A stretch of 39,757 nt of DNA, taken from the NCBI GenBank assembly GCA_913046035.1, contig CAJWSW010000020.1, positions 1 to 39,757 on the forward strand, read 5' to 3'. The position numbers were made by a program, and so were the translations under genes. The notes below the pieces were generated by a model. That model searched no databases. It had not been told where the DNA came from and was given only the letters and a program-made list of their open reading frames with translations. Each line of letters begins with the position of its first letter. Position 1 is the first letter of the stretch. This DNA comes from an uncultured Alphaproteobacteria bacterium (lineage in GTDB: Bacteria; Pseudomonadota; Alphaproteobacteria; MPNO01; UBA830). Shown piece by piece: positions 26,474-35,126 of this stretch.

Positions 26474-26502
26474 CAATAAATTAAACGATAAGGGAAAAGA
26501 AT

Positions 26503-27615
26503 ATGGAAACCCGAGCGGCAATCGCAACTGAAGCTGGTAAACCTCTATCGATAGAAACCGTTACATTGGAGGGTCCAAGGGATGGAGAGGTCCTTGTTGA
26601 AGTAAAGTCAACGGGTATTTGTCATACGGATGCATATACTCTCTCAGGCGCCGACCCTGAGGGACTTTTCCCCGCAATTCTTGGTCATGAGGGTGCAGGT
26701 ATTGTGGTCGATTGTGGACCGGGTGTCACAACTCTAAAGAAAGGCGATCACGTTATTCCGCTTTACATACCAGAATGCCGACAGTGCAAAGCATGTCTGT
26801 CGGGAAAAACGAACCTTTGCACCTCCATCCGGGAGACACAGGGGCAAGGCGTCATGCCCGACGGGTCCAGTCGTTTCTCAATCGGCGGCGACAAACTCTT
26901 CCACTATATGGGTACCTCGACCTTTTCAGAACATACCGTCGTCCCAGAAATTGCCCTCGCAAAGGTTCGAAAAGACGCGCCGTTCGACAAAATTTGCTAC
27001 ATTGGTTGCGGCGTGACGACGGGGATCGGCGCCGTCATCTACACAGCAAAGGTAGAACCTGGCGCAAACGTCGCAGTTTTTGGGCTTGGAGGCATTGGAC
27101 TAAATGTGGTTCAAGGCGCACGGCTAGCCGGCGCAAATATGATTATCGGCGTTGATATAAATGAATCAAAAAAAGAGATGGCAGAACGCTTTGGAATGAC
27201 CCACTTCGTTAATCCGAGAGAAGTTGGAGAAGACTTGGTTTCTTACCTTATCGATCTTACTGATGGTGGCGCAGACTATTCGTTCGAATGCATCGGAGAT
27301 GTAAATATCATGCGCCAGGCCCTAGAATGCACTCACCGCGGTTGGGGCGAAAGCGTGATCATCGGCGTCGCCGGCGCCGGCCAGGAAATTGCAACCCGTC
27401 CATTTCAACTTGTTACTGGACGTGTTTGGAAAGGGACAGCGTTCGGTGGTGTAAAGAGCCGCCGAGACGTTCCTAAATTTGTCGACTGGTACATGGATGG
27501 AAAAATTGAGATCGATCCGATGATCACACATACGATGCCACTTGAAAAAATAAATGATGCGTTTGACCTTATGCACAGGGGCGAAAGTATTAGAAGCGTT
27601 GTTAACTATAGCTAG
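26503..27615 (+). CDS. S-(hydroxymethyl)glutathione dehydrogenase / class III alcohol dehydrogenase
   Basis: This 370-residue zinc alcohol dehydrogenase matches class III enzymes closely. It oxidises S-hydroxymethylglutathione formed from formaldehyde, using NAD, and can also reduce S-nitrosoglutathione. Catalytic zinc ligands are Cys40 and His62 (with Glu63) plus the Cys in [11 protein letters not shown]. Structural zinc is bound by Cys92, Cys95, Cys98 and Cys106. The Rossmann motif GLGGIG is near 194. AGGGAAA lies before the ATG. The usual partner S-formylglutathione hydrolase is not adjacent. Next to Rieske oxygenases it would fit removal of formaldehyde from O- or N-demethylation, which is inference. 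Confidence 0.95.
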   Translation: METRAAIATEAGKPLSIETVTLEGPRDGEVLVEVKSTGICHTDAYTLSGADPEGLFPAILGHEGAGIVVDCGPGVTTLKKGDHVIPLYIPECRQCKACLSGKTNLCTSIRETQGQGVMPDGSSRFSIGGDKLFHYMGTSTFSEHTVVPEIALAKVRKDAPFDKICYIGCGVTTGIGAVIYTAKVEPGANVAVFGLGGIGLNVVQGARLAGANMIIGVDINESKKEMAERFGMTHFVNPREVGEDLVSYLIDLTDGGADYSFECIGDVNIMRQALECTHRGWGESVIIGVAGAGQEIATRPFQLVTGRVWKGTAFGGVKSRRDVPKFVDWYMDGKIEIDPMITHTMPLEKINDAFDLMHRGESIRSVVNYS

Positions 27616-27897
27616 AGAATATCTGCTCAGTCACAGGTAATAGCGATTTCATCTAAATGAGGATGACACGGCGTTACGGGTCAAAATCGTAATCCGTTGG
27701 AATGCATTTTGTTTGTTTGTGCTAAGGCAGAGCCGCAAAACTTCAAACGCATAGATTTTGCGTGGTGTGGGCTTAATAAGTAACGATCTAATTGAAAGAT
27801 CGCGCGGAGTGCTGCCTAAGAAACAGTCTGTGACGAGCACTGACGGAATAAAACATCATCGGGATCTAGAAGTAACCTTGATTACATTTAATCAGAT

Positions 27898-28128
27898 CTA
27901 CTCGCTTTCTTCTCCCTTTCGCTCGCTTTTGAAAACAAGATACATAAGCCCGATCCCTAAAGCCAAACTAAGAATAATGCCGGCTAACATTGCAAGGATG
28001 CCAGCAGTACTAATTTCAATATCACCAAATTCATTCCACATATAAATTGCCCCCCAAACAGCGAGAACAAGCATTGCGACCAAGGAAACGAAGAGGATAG
28101 TTGTTTTGTTCATTTTACTAGGTTCCAT
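27898..28128 (-). CDS. Small membrane protein, two transmembrane segments
   Basis: This protein of 76 residues (71 if the second Met at 28113 is used) has two clear hydrophobic helices, about residues 10-29 and 43-66, joined by an acidic loop (NEFGDIEIS) and ending in a charged tail. The pattern resembles small conserved inner-membrane proteins in alphaproteobacteria, but I cannot name a family. It is encoded opposite to its neighbours, alone between the formaldehyde dehydrogenase and second Rieske genes. The composition and helix pattern make it a likely real gene. The 282 bp between it and the upstream plus-strand gene hold nothing I can identify. Confidence 0.65.
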   Translation of the reverse strand: MEPSKMNKTTILFVSLVAMLVLAVWGAIYMWNEFGDIEISTAGILAMLAGIILSLALGIGLMYLVFKSERKGEESE

Positions 28129-28256
28129 ACACGAGTTCCGTATAACGGATTGGCGCTAGGCATGAATAGAAAGTTTTCTTATCCCTGTGTAACCAATAAC
28201 GCGCAGACCAATACCAGTGGCTTCGAAAAAACGTTTTAGACGCCGAAAACTGGGCG

Positions 28257-28269
28257 AATTATCGACCGT
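28257..28269. repeat. 13-bp repeat shared with the region before the first Rieske oxygenase
   Basis: AATTATCGACCGT is identical to 19176-19188. Both copies are on the coding strand of, and 120-135 bp before, a Rieske alpha gene. It may be half of a shared regulator site; see also the operator candidate at 19176. Confidence 0.3.
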
Positions 28270-28346
28270 TTAAGACTTTTATAATTTCTCAACCCTATAT
28301 GCGTCTTATCACATTTAAGAAAAGAATAGTTGGCTCTTAAACTAGT

Positions 28347-28366
28347 TCAACTACAATCGCAGTTGA
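28347..28366. promoter_or_regulatory. Inverted repeat upstream of the second Rieske oxygenase
   Basis: TCAACT (28347-28352) and AGTTGA (28361-28366) form a perfect 6-bp dyad with an 8-base centre, ending 25 bp before the ATG at 28392. It could be an operator or a small 5'-UTR hairpin. Only the symmetry is observed; function is inferred. Confidence 0.3.
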
Positions 28367-28391
28367 GATAGTGATATTGCAGGAATTGCAG

Positions 28392-29720
28392 ATGCTAAAA
28401 GAGGATCTGAACACGCTGATAACTCGAGTAGGGGCCGGTACGGGGTGTGGGAACCTAATGCGCCACTATTGGCAACCGGCAGCACTGACCGAGGAATTGT
28501 CCGATGACCGCCCGGTAAAGGCGGTGACGCTTATGGGCGAAGACTTAGTCCTTTACCGCAACGCTGATAACGAATACGGGCTAATTGGTCGCGCCTGCCC
28601 CCACCGGGGTGCGGATTTATGTTTCGGCAGATTAGAAGACGGTGGGCTGCGCTGCGCGTTTCACGGCTGGTTATTTGACCACACTGGTAAATGCATCGAA
28701 CAACCTGCAGAACCTGCCGGTAGCAATTTCTACAGAAAGGTCAAACATACGGCTTATCCTTGCCTCGAACGTAATGGAATTATTTTTACCTATATGGGTA
28801 AAGGAAACCCGCCCGCACTACCAGCGTTCGACTGTTTTGAAGCGCCGGGCGAATTTACGTTCGCCTTCAAAGGCTATGTCGACTGCAATTGGTTGCAACT
28901 TAATGAAGTAGGTATTGATCCCTCTCATGCTTCGTTTCTGCATCGTTTCTTCGAGGACGAAACCGAAGAAGGGGCCTACGGTCAACAGTTTCGCTTTTCG
29001 ACCGAAGAAAACGATATGGCCATCACAAAAGTTTTGCGCGAATACGATTGCCCCGAGATTGAGATTGAACGCACTGAAACGGGTATACGCCTGTATGCGC
29101 TGCGACGCCTGAATGACGACAACGTCCATGTTCGGGTTACAAATCAGATTTTTCCGAACGCAATTATTATTCCAATAAGCAACGAAATGATGCTGACGCA
29201 GTGGCATGTGCCTATCGACGACACAACAAGCTGGTGGTACGCGATTTTCTCTAGCTATAGCGAGAAGGTCGATAAGGAAAAAATGCGCAACGACCGTTTA
29301 AAACTGTATACACTACCCGACTACCGGCCTCGCAAGAACCGGGCAAACAATTATGGCTTTAACCCAGAAGAACAGCGCAGCCGCACCTACACGGGCATGG
29401 GCGATGACATCAACGTTCATGATCAGTGGGCAGTAGAATCCCTCGGCAAAATCCAAGACCGAACGAAAGAACACCTCGGCGCAACAGACAAAGCAATCAT
29501 AGCCAACCGCAAAATCATGCTCCGAGCTATCGAAGCGCTAGAAAATGGCGCGGAGCCGGAAATCACGCTGCGACCCGCTAACCCTGCGACATGCCGGGGG
29601 CCAGTAGCAATTGATACGATTGCCCCGGCCAACAACTGGCGCGAAACATGGAAGGTAACTGCGGTCGAGCGTCGGTCTCGGTCAGAGTGGGCGCAACACC
29701 CTTGGCCATTGGAGACATAA
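28392..29720 (+). CDS. Rieske oxygenase, phthalate 4,5-dioxygenase/demethylase-like, single-subunit type
   Basis: This 442-residue terminal oxygenase is of the phthalate-dioxygenase (homo-oligomer, alpha-only) branch, distinct from the alpha/beta system at 19.3 kb. Rieske ligands are Cys69/His71 (CPHRGADL) and Cys88/His91 (CAFHGW). The iron site is Asp176, His179 and His184 in GIDPSHASFLH. This branch contains dioxygenases and many O- or N-demethylases. I chose the ATG at 28392 (AGGA 7 bp upstream) over the GTG at 28371. No reductase gene is adjacent. The glutamine-synthetase-like gene begins 1 bp after its stop, so the two are certainly in one operon. Confidence 0.94.
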   Translation: MLKEDLNTLITRVGAGTGCGNLMRHYWQPAALTEELSDDRPVKAVTLMGEDLVLYRNADNEYGLIGRACPHRGADLCFGRLEDGGLRCAFHGWLFDHTGKCIEQPAEPAGSNFYRKVKHTAYPCLERNGIIFTYMGKGNPPALPAFDCFEAPGEFTFAFKGYVDCNWLQLNEVGIDPSHASFLHRFFEDETEEGAYGQQFRFSTEENDMAITKVLREYDCPEIEIERTETGIRLYALRRLNDDNVHVRVTNQIFPNAIIIPISNEMMLTQWHVPIDDTTSWWYAIFSSYSEKVDKEKMRNDRLKLYTLPDYRPRKNRANNYGFNPEEQRSRTYTGMGDDINVHDQWAVESLGKIQDRTKEHLGATDKAIIANRKIMLRAIEALENGAEPEITLRPANPATCRGPVAIDTIAPANNWRETWKVTAVERRSRSEWAQHPWPLET

Positions 29721-29721
29721 A

Positions 29722-31191
29722 TTGAGGGAACGCAATGACACAATGGGCCGAACCGACTTTATTTCTGCAAATAACCTGTGGTCCGACAGAGATTTTAGCG
29801 AAGCGGAGAGGGTCGTAAGGCTGATTAAGGATAACGGCCTGGAGGTTATCCGCCTCTCATACCCCGATCAGCACGGAATCCTGCGTGGAAAAACCATCAT
29901 GGCAGGTGAGATCGAACAGGCGTTGCGTAATGGTTGCGCGATAACAACCACTCTCCTCGCGAAGGATACCTCGCACACGACAGTTTTTCCGGTGTTTTCC
30001 CCAGGCGGTGGTTTCGGCATTCCGGAAATGGAGAACGCAGGTGATTTTATCGCGGTGCCGGTGCCTACTACATTTAGGCTCTTACCTTGGGCACCCGGCA
30101 CCGGTTGGGTTCTGTGCGATGGCTACTTAGCCAATGGAGAACCCGTGCCATTTTCGACGCGGCAAGTGTTAAAAAACGCGATTTCTTCGCTTGAGGAACG
30201 CGGATTCGATTACATCGCAGGCATCGAGGTCGAGTGCCATATCTATCGGTTAGAAGATCCTATGCTCCGACCAGAGGATGCTGGACAACCAGCTAACCCA
30301 CCCCGTGTGAGTTTAATTGCGCGGGGATATAACTATCTCACAGAACTACGGATGGACGAACAAGACCCAGTCTTTGAGATTGTAAGGCGTGAGCTACTTG
30401 CACTCGGATTACCACTCAGAACGTTAGAGACAGAGTTTGGCCCAAGCCAATTCGAGTTCACACTAGGGCCTCTTCCAGGTTTGGAAGCTGCAGATAACAT
30501 GATTCTTTTCCGCAATGCTGTAAAACAAATTTGCCGGCGGAATGGCTATCATGCGACATTTATGTGTCGACCCGGTCTTCCCAACGCATTTGCTAGCGGC
30601 TGGCATCTTCATCAGTCTTTAGAGCAAATATCAGATGGCACTAACGCTTTCGCCCCCAACAAAGAAAAACAACTTCTATCCTCAACCGGCATGTCTTTTG
30701 CCGCAGGTATACTCCAAAACGCCGCCGGCGCGATGGTATTCACCTCACCAACAGTAAATGGATATAAACGTTATAAGCCGAATTCCTTAGCGCCGGACCG
30801 AGTAGTTTGGGGACGCGACAACAAGGGAGCAATGTTGCGCATCGTCGGCGCCGGACACGGCGATTCTGCTACCCGTATAGAAAATAGAGTCGGCGAGCCG
30901 GCGGCTAATCCATATTTATATATCGCGTCCCAAATTCTTAGCGGTCTGGATGGCCTGAACAATGGACTTGTTCCACCAGAGATTACAGACGATCCTTATG
31001 CAACCGACGCTGAACAGCTGCCGACCAATCTGATGGACGCTGTTACAGCACTTGATGAAAGTACTATGTTCCGCCAAGCCCTTGGGAACCGGTTCGTAGA
31101 TTACTTTCTGCACATAAAACGTGCGGAGATAGCGAGGTTTCTCTCAACAGTTACCGATTGGGAGCAGCGAGAATATTTCGAGCTCTTCTGA
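29722..31191 (+). CDS. Glutamine synthetase family protein (probable gamma-glutamyl-amine ligase)
   Basis: This protein of up to 489 residues has the glutamine synthetase catalytic fold. The beta-grasp domain spans about 35-130. Metal-binding Glu residues lie in IEVECHIY near 168-175 and in ETEFGPSQFEF. The His of WHLHQS is near 300, and the ATP/glutamate-binding Arg/Glu are in NSLAPDRVVWGRDNKGAMLRI and TRIENRVGEPAANPYL. Divergent members ligate glutamate to amines (PuuA for putrescine, aniline gamma-glutamyl ligase, methylamide synthase) rather than to ammonia. The probable start is TTG at 29722 with GGAG upstream; an ATG at 29743 is the alternative. The tight link to a Rieske oxygenase recalls the aniline pathway; no amidotransferase is seen. 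Confidence 0.88.
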   Translation: MRERNDTMGRTDFISANNLWSDRDFSEAERVVRLIKDNGLEVIRLSYPDQHGILRGKTIMAGEIEQALRNGCAITTTLLAKDTSHTTVFPVFSPGGGFGIPEMENAGDFIAVPVPTTFRLLPWAPGTGWVLCDGYLANGEPVPFSTRQVLKNAISSLEERGFDYIAGIEVECHIYRLEDPMLRPEDAGQPANPPRVSLIARGYNYLTELRMDEQDPVFEIVRRELLALGLPLRTLETEFGPSQFEFTLGPLPGLEAADNMILFRNAVKQICRRNGYHATFMCRPGLPNAFASGWHLHQSLEQISDGTNAFAPNKEKQLLSSTGMSFAAGILQNAAGAMVFTSPTVNGYKRYKPNSLAPDRVVWGRDNKGAMLRIVGAGHGDSATRIENRVGEPAANPYLYIASQILSGLDGLNNGLVPPEITDDPYATDAEQLPTNLMDAVTALDESTMFRQALGNRFVDYFLHIKRAEIARFLSTVTDWEQREYFELF

Positions 31192-31390
31192 AACTGCCGC
31201 AATTTTGCCCAATTACTGCCTAGGCTGAGGTGCGCATTGGAAATTAAATAGCGGGCATGAAATGAAAATCGTTAAATTATTCGTTCGCATTCGCCGGAGA
31301 CTGGGCATACAACTTTATGGTAGACATCTATTTCCTCTCAGGTTTTATCGCAGGCTGGCTCACGCACACGTGAATAGGCGGCATCTTCCT

Positions 31391-31678
31391 TTAGTCAGCC
31401 ACCTTCAACCTCATCCGCACCACGCCACGGAAATCTTCGGGATCCACAACTTCACCCTTCCGGACGATCTCTATTTTTCCTTCCCGCGCCAAAAAAAGCA
31501 TTTGTTGCTTCACAGGATTCATAAACCGTCGCCACGCATCGGGCTTTTCAGCAGCCTTGCGCCGCGCCTCCCCGAGAGAACGTGCGATCTCGGCAGGCGC
31601 CACTGATACTTTACGTTCTAAAGTTTGAAGGATTATTTCTGCAATCGGATCGAGTGACTTTTCATTTTTCTCTTCCAT
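31391..31678 (-). CDS. DUF3253 domain protein
   Basis: This 95-residue protein matches the small winged-helix-like DUF3253 family in length and pattern: IAEIILQTLERK..VAPAEIARSL then RRFMNPVKQQMLFLAREGKIEIVRKGEVVDPEDFRGVVRMRL. The second half looks like the wing of a winged helix, so nucleic-acid binding is conceivable, but the function is unknown. It is divergent from the MFS gene with 63 bp between. The start lacks a clear ribosome site. About 200 bp on its downstream side to the glutamine-synthetase-like gene contain no gene I can support. Confidence 0.8.
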   Translation of the reverse strand: MEEKNEKSLDPIAEIILQTLERKVSVAPAEIARSLGEARRKAAEKPDAWRRFMNPVKQQMLFLAREGKIEIVRKGEVVDPEDFRGVVRMRLKVAD

Positions 31679-31741
31679 GTGCAGGTTTTACGCCTCGATT
31701 GGACACGAGACAAGATAAACACCAGAGGGTAACAAGGGGGT

Positions 31742-32995
31742 ATGGCAAATAGCTCTATACTCGGCGGTATTTCACAGGCGATGGCAAATCGCAACTACCG
31801 CATTTACACAATTGGTGCGATCCCATCCCTAATGGGCACCTGGGTTCAACGCATGGCGATGGGCTGGTTTGCTTGGGAATTGACAGGGTCGGGGGCTTGG
31901 CTGGGGCTAATCGCATTTGCTGACCTCGCGCCATCGGTGCTATCCGCGCCAATTGCCGGCGCTTTCGCAGACCGAGTAAATCGTCTCCGTATTGTGAAAT
32001 TGGTTCAGTGCCTCTCTCTTTGCCAGGCCCTGATGCTGGCGACTTTGACACTGTCTGGAGTCATGACAATAGAACTGCTGTTTGGGCTCGCGCTGGTTCA
32101 AGGTGTCGTTCAAGGAATTCATCAACCCTTCCGCCACGCACTCCTCGGCACAATTGTAACCCGAGAAGAGATGACAGCCGCTATTGGCATCAATTCAACA
32201 ATTTGGAATTCATCACGCCTTATCGGCCCAGCCGTCTCGGCGGTAGTAATCCTGAATTTAGGCGTGGGGGCCACCTTTCTGATAAACGCATTTAGTTATG
32301 TGCCAATGCTCATAGGACTTTACATGATAAATGCCGAACAACGACCGGCAGCGCCAAAATCGCTTACCCGAGTTCCCGCAGAAATCATGGAGGGCATCCG
32401 TTTCGTCACTGGCCACCAATTCATTGGCACAATCATGTTTATGCTTCTGGTCTTCTCTTTTTTTGGCAGAGCAACGCAAGAACTACTTCCAGGTTTTACC
32501 GGAACCGTATTCAATGTAGGTGCCGATGGGTTGGCCATGCTAACGGGAGCGGCGGGACTTGGGTCACTTTTTTCCGGTATTTGGCTATCGCGACGTGGGA
32601 CGCTTGCGGGCCTATCCGACATTTTAATCGTTATGGTGTTACTAATCGCAGCGTCGCAGTTAGCCTTCGTCGCCACCGACATCTTCTGGGTATCTTTAAC
32701 AGTATTCATTGCTTGGGGGTTTGTGCTCAACGGCGCTGGAATCGTCTGCCAGTCTTTAGTCCAAGCCACCGTCCCAGACACAATCCGAGGCCGAGTGGTG
32801 AGCTTATACGGGATGCTTTGGCTAGGAACTCCTGCACTGGGAGCATTCGTCATGGGTGTCGCCGCTGACTACTTCGGGTTCCGCGCCCCAATTGCCGGTG
32901 GCGCGCTCGTCGTACTAGTCACTTTCGCATGGGCGCTACCACGGCGAAATCGGCTCAAGGTCAGCATAAACGCAGTAGCGAAAGAGACTTCCTAA
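31742..32995 (+). CDS. MFS transporter, EntS/DHA3-like exporter
   Basis: This 417-residue integral membrane protein has about 12 hydrophobic segments. The N-terminal NRNYRIYTIGAIPSLMGTWVQRMAMGWFAWELTGSG is characteristic of the enterobactin-exporter-like DHA3 branch. FADRVNRLRIVK near 76-87 is the cytoplasmic loop 2-3 motif A. It probably exports a small molecule by proton antiport. The substrate is unknown; export of a toxic intermediate is possible. A G-rich AAGGGGG sits directly before the ATG. Its stop overlaps the 3' end of the convergent TauD-type gene by 3 bp. Confidence 0.9.
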   Translation: MANSSILGGISQAMANRNYRIYTIGAIPSLMGTWVQRMAMGWFAWELTGSGAWLGLIAFADLAPSVLSAPIAGAFADRVNRLRIVKLVQCLSLCQALMLATLTLSGVMTIELLFGLALVQGVVQGIHQPFRHALLGTIVTREEMTAAIGINSTIWNSSRLIGPAVSAVVILNLGVGATFLINAFSYVPMLIGLYMINAEQRPAAPKSLTRVPAEIMEGIRFVTGHQFIGTIMFMLLVFSFFGRATQELLPGFTGTVFNVGADGLAMLTGAAGLGSLFSGIWLSRRGTLAGLSDILIVMVLLIAASQLAFVATDIFWVSLTVFIAWGFVLNGAGIVCQSLVQATVPDTIRGRVVSLYGMLWLGTPALGAFVMGVAADYFGFRAPIAGGALVVLVTFAWALPRRNRLKVSINAVAKETS

Positions 32996-33885
32996 TTTCC
33001 CGGTGTTTCTAAAATTGTGGCGCGGCGCATATCACGCGGGTGCAATACATCGTCGAACGGTACACCCCGATGCATGGTCTGCAAATTGTCCCACATAACT
33101 AAATCACCGGGTTGCCATTGGTGGCGATAAACATAACGACGTTGCGTCGCGTGAGCAGTTAATTGGTCGAGTAATCTGCGCCCCTCAGCCCGATCCATCT
33201 CTAAAATGTGGGAGGCGTGACTCGCCAAGTAGAGAGCACGTCGTCCCGTCCTTGGGTTTATATTTACGAGAGGGTGCTGAGCAGGCGGGCGTGTTTTCTT
33301 TATAGAAGCATTGATATCTCCCATGCCGCCTAATGCCCGCGAATACCATATGGAGTGCTCCGCGTTCAAACCGTCTATTCGTTGTTTCACGCCCCCAGCA
33401 AGATCGTCATAGGCTGATTTCATATCCGCAAATTCGGTTTCCCCTCCGTCTGGCGGCACGACGTGCGCAGCCAATAAAGAATAAGTCGCGCGCACTGGAT
33501 CAAAGGTTACGTCAGAATGCCAAAGCAAATTTCCCTTATGAAAAGCACGACGTGGGTCGTCAATAGCATGTATATTTCCCTCTTCATCCAGATTACCAAC
33601 ATCGATCAACTCGTCAGTTGTCAAACGGATACCCCGGGCAGATACGGTTTGTTGCATTCGTTGACGCATTAGAGGTCCAAATTGTCGCGCGAAAGACAGT
33701 TGATCTTGCTCTGAAACTGGGTTGGTATTCCGGAATATACAGACGCCATAGTGGTCCAATACTTCAACGATACTGCGGTGCATTTCGTCATCAAGTGGCT
33801 GCGCTATGTCCAAACCATCGCATATAGCGACGAACTCGCCCGAAATTAGCTTGAACTCAGGCATAGCTTCCATACATCGGCCCAT
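32992..33885 (-). CDS. TauD/TfdA family 2-oxoglutarate-dependent dioxygenase
   Basis: This 297-residue non-haem iron dioxygenase couples 2-oxoglutarate decarboxylation to substrate hydroxylation. The iron facial triad is His123 and Asp125 (WHSDVTF) plus His272 (MHRGVPF), with Arg287 in the RRATI segment binding 2-oxoglutarate. Similarity in layout is to TfdA (ether cleavage of 2,4-D) and TauD. Starts at 33885, 33873 and 33864 are all possible and none has a strong ribosome site; the last would begin MPEFKL. It is the final gene of the GMC-VOC-LLM-TauD train, 67 bp after the LLM gene. The substrate is unknown. Confidence 0.92.
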   Translation of the reverse strand: MGRCMEAMPEFKLISGEFVAICDGLDIAQPLDDEMHRSIVEVLDHYGVCIFRNTNPVSEQDQLSFARQFGPLMRQRMQQTVSARGIRLTTDELIDVGNLDEEGNIHAIDDPRRAFHKGNLLWHSDVTFDPVRATYSLLAAHVVPPDGGETEFADMKSAYDDLAGGVKQRIDGLNAEHSIWYSRALGGMGDINASIKKTRPPAQHPLVNINPRTGRRALYLASHASHILEMDRAEGRRLLDQLTAHATQRRYVYRHQWQPGDLVMWDNLQTMHRGVPFDDVLHPRDMRRATILETPGN

Positions 33886-33952
33886 GTCGTTTCAGAGAGA
33901 ACTGCACTTCGCTTTAGACGTTATCAAAATTACCGTTGATCCGGGCGGATTT

Positions 33953-35098
33953 CTATTTGTTCGTAAGGTTCGATTTCTGATATTCGGCATCAAAAAGCAC
34001 TTCACCATGTTCCGCGAATTGCTCCGCTAGAACCTCCGCTTCATTCTTTAAATTGTAGCGCCCGCTATTGAAATGCGGGATCACATACCGAGCGAACAAC
34101 TCCAACGAATGCCTAAGCTTTTCAGATCCCGCCCATTCATGGGTGGTAAGCATAACGCCACCGAATTGTCCGTTCTGTTCAATCTTATTCTCGATCCAGG
34201 CAATAGCGTCATCTGGCGTCCCAATAACCCAGTCGCGCCGCTCAGCAGCCGACACCGCTGTAATCTCTGATATAGGCTGATCCGGATAAGCCTGATACAA
34301 AGATTTAAAGCCAATAGAGAGAAAATATCCGGTCTCCCGCATTAAGCCCTCCCGCACGTCAGCCCATGCCTTCTCTCGGCTCTCTGCGAGGTAAAAACTA
34401 CTTACCAAATGCCAGCTGTTACGATTGGCGGTCTTGCCTTCGCGTCCGCACGCTTTTTCAAAATCTGACCAAAGCGACGTAAACACGCCTCCGCCAGGGC
34501 GATTGAGACCACAGGGCGTCCATAACTCCATATCGTGGCGCGCGGCAAGATCAAGGCTTTCCAATCCACCCGTTGTAGGCAAAGCCAAAGGCAGTCGCGG
34601 TTGCTGATAAGACTTCAACTGGAGGCGCATATCGTCGAACTGCCAAAACTCACCCTTATGGCTTATCGGGTCATCCGCCTCTAGAAGGCGTACGATAACA
34701 TCTGCCGCCTCGCTCATCATTCGCCGCGCCCTACCGCTGTCGATATTGAATAGCTTTTTATCAGTCACCAAGCTCGATGGCCCGATCCCAAGGATCGCCC
34801 GACCGTAACTGAGATGATCCAAAAACGCGATCCGCTCAGCTACCTGAAACGGGTGATGAAACGGTAAATTTGTGACCGACGTTCCCAGCCGAATACGCCC
34901 GGTTTTTGCTGCCGCCATCGACAGAGCCATTTCTGGTGAAGGAATAGACTCCCAACCGCCCGAATGGTGTTCGCCGATATGAAACGAATCGTATCCCAGA
35001 CTTTCCGCGAAGGGGATTAAATCAATATCTCTATGAAATGCGAGTGTTGGATTTTCCGAAGGATGATGCGTCGGCATCATAAAAAAAGAAAACTTCAT
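33953..35098 (-). CDS. LLM class flavin-dependent oxidoreductase (luciferase-like monooxygenase)
   Basis: This 381-residue TIM-barrel protein of the bacterial luciferase family uses FMNH2 (or F420 in some lines) and O2. Typical features are the N-terminal MKFSFFMMPTHHP, SFHIGEHHSGGW near 39-50, RIRLGTSVTNLPFHHPFQVAERIAFLDHLSYGRAILGIG near 68-106 and the C-terminal VIGTPDDAIAWIE near 290. As a two-component monooxygenase it would need a flavin reductase; the one at 12.5-13.1 kb is a candidate. It is 28 bp after the double-VOC gene in the same orientation. Confidence 0.92.
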   Translation of the reverse strand: MKFSFFMMPTHHPSENPTLAFHRDIDLIPFAESLGYDSFHIGEHHSGGWESIPSPEMALSMAAAKTGRIRLGTSVTNLPFHHPFQVAERIAFLDHLSYGRAILGIGPSSLVTDKKLFNIDSGRARRMMSEAADVIVRLLEADDPISHKGEFWQFDDMRLQLKSYQQPRLPLALPTTGGLESLDLAARHDMELWTPCGLNRPGGGVFTSLWSDFEKACGREGKTANRNSWHLVSSFYLAESREKAWADVREGLMRETGYFLSIGFKSLYQAYPDQPISEITAVSAAERRDWVIGTPDDAIAWIENKIEQNGQFGGVMLTTHEWAGSEKLRHSLELFARYVIPHFNSGRYNLKNEAEVLAEQFAEHGEVLFDAEYQKSNLTNK

Positions 35099-35126
35099 CT
35101 TAAATCTTGTTCTTTATCACTCTGAC

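Noticed and set aside
31262-31606. 114-codon plus-strand frame
   Set aside because: His/Arg-rich composition with no family match; it is antisense to the DUF3253 gene.
32320-32853. 177-codon minus-strand frame
   Set aside because: Antisense shadow of the MFS transporter with low-complexity Ser/Pro composition.
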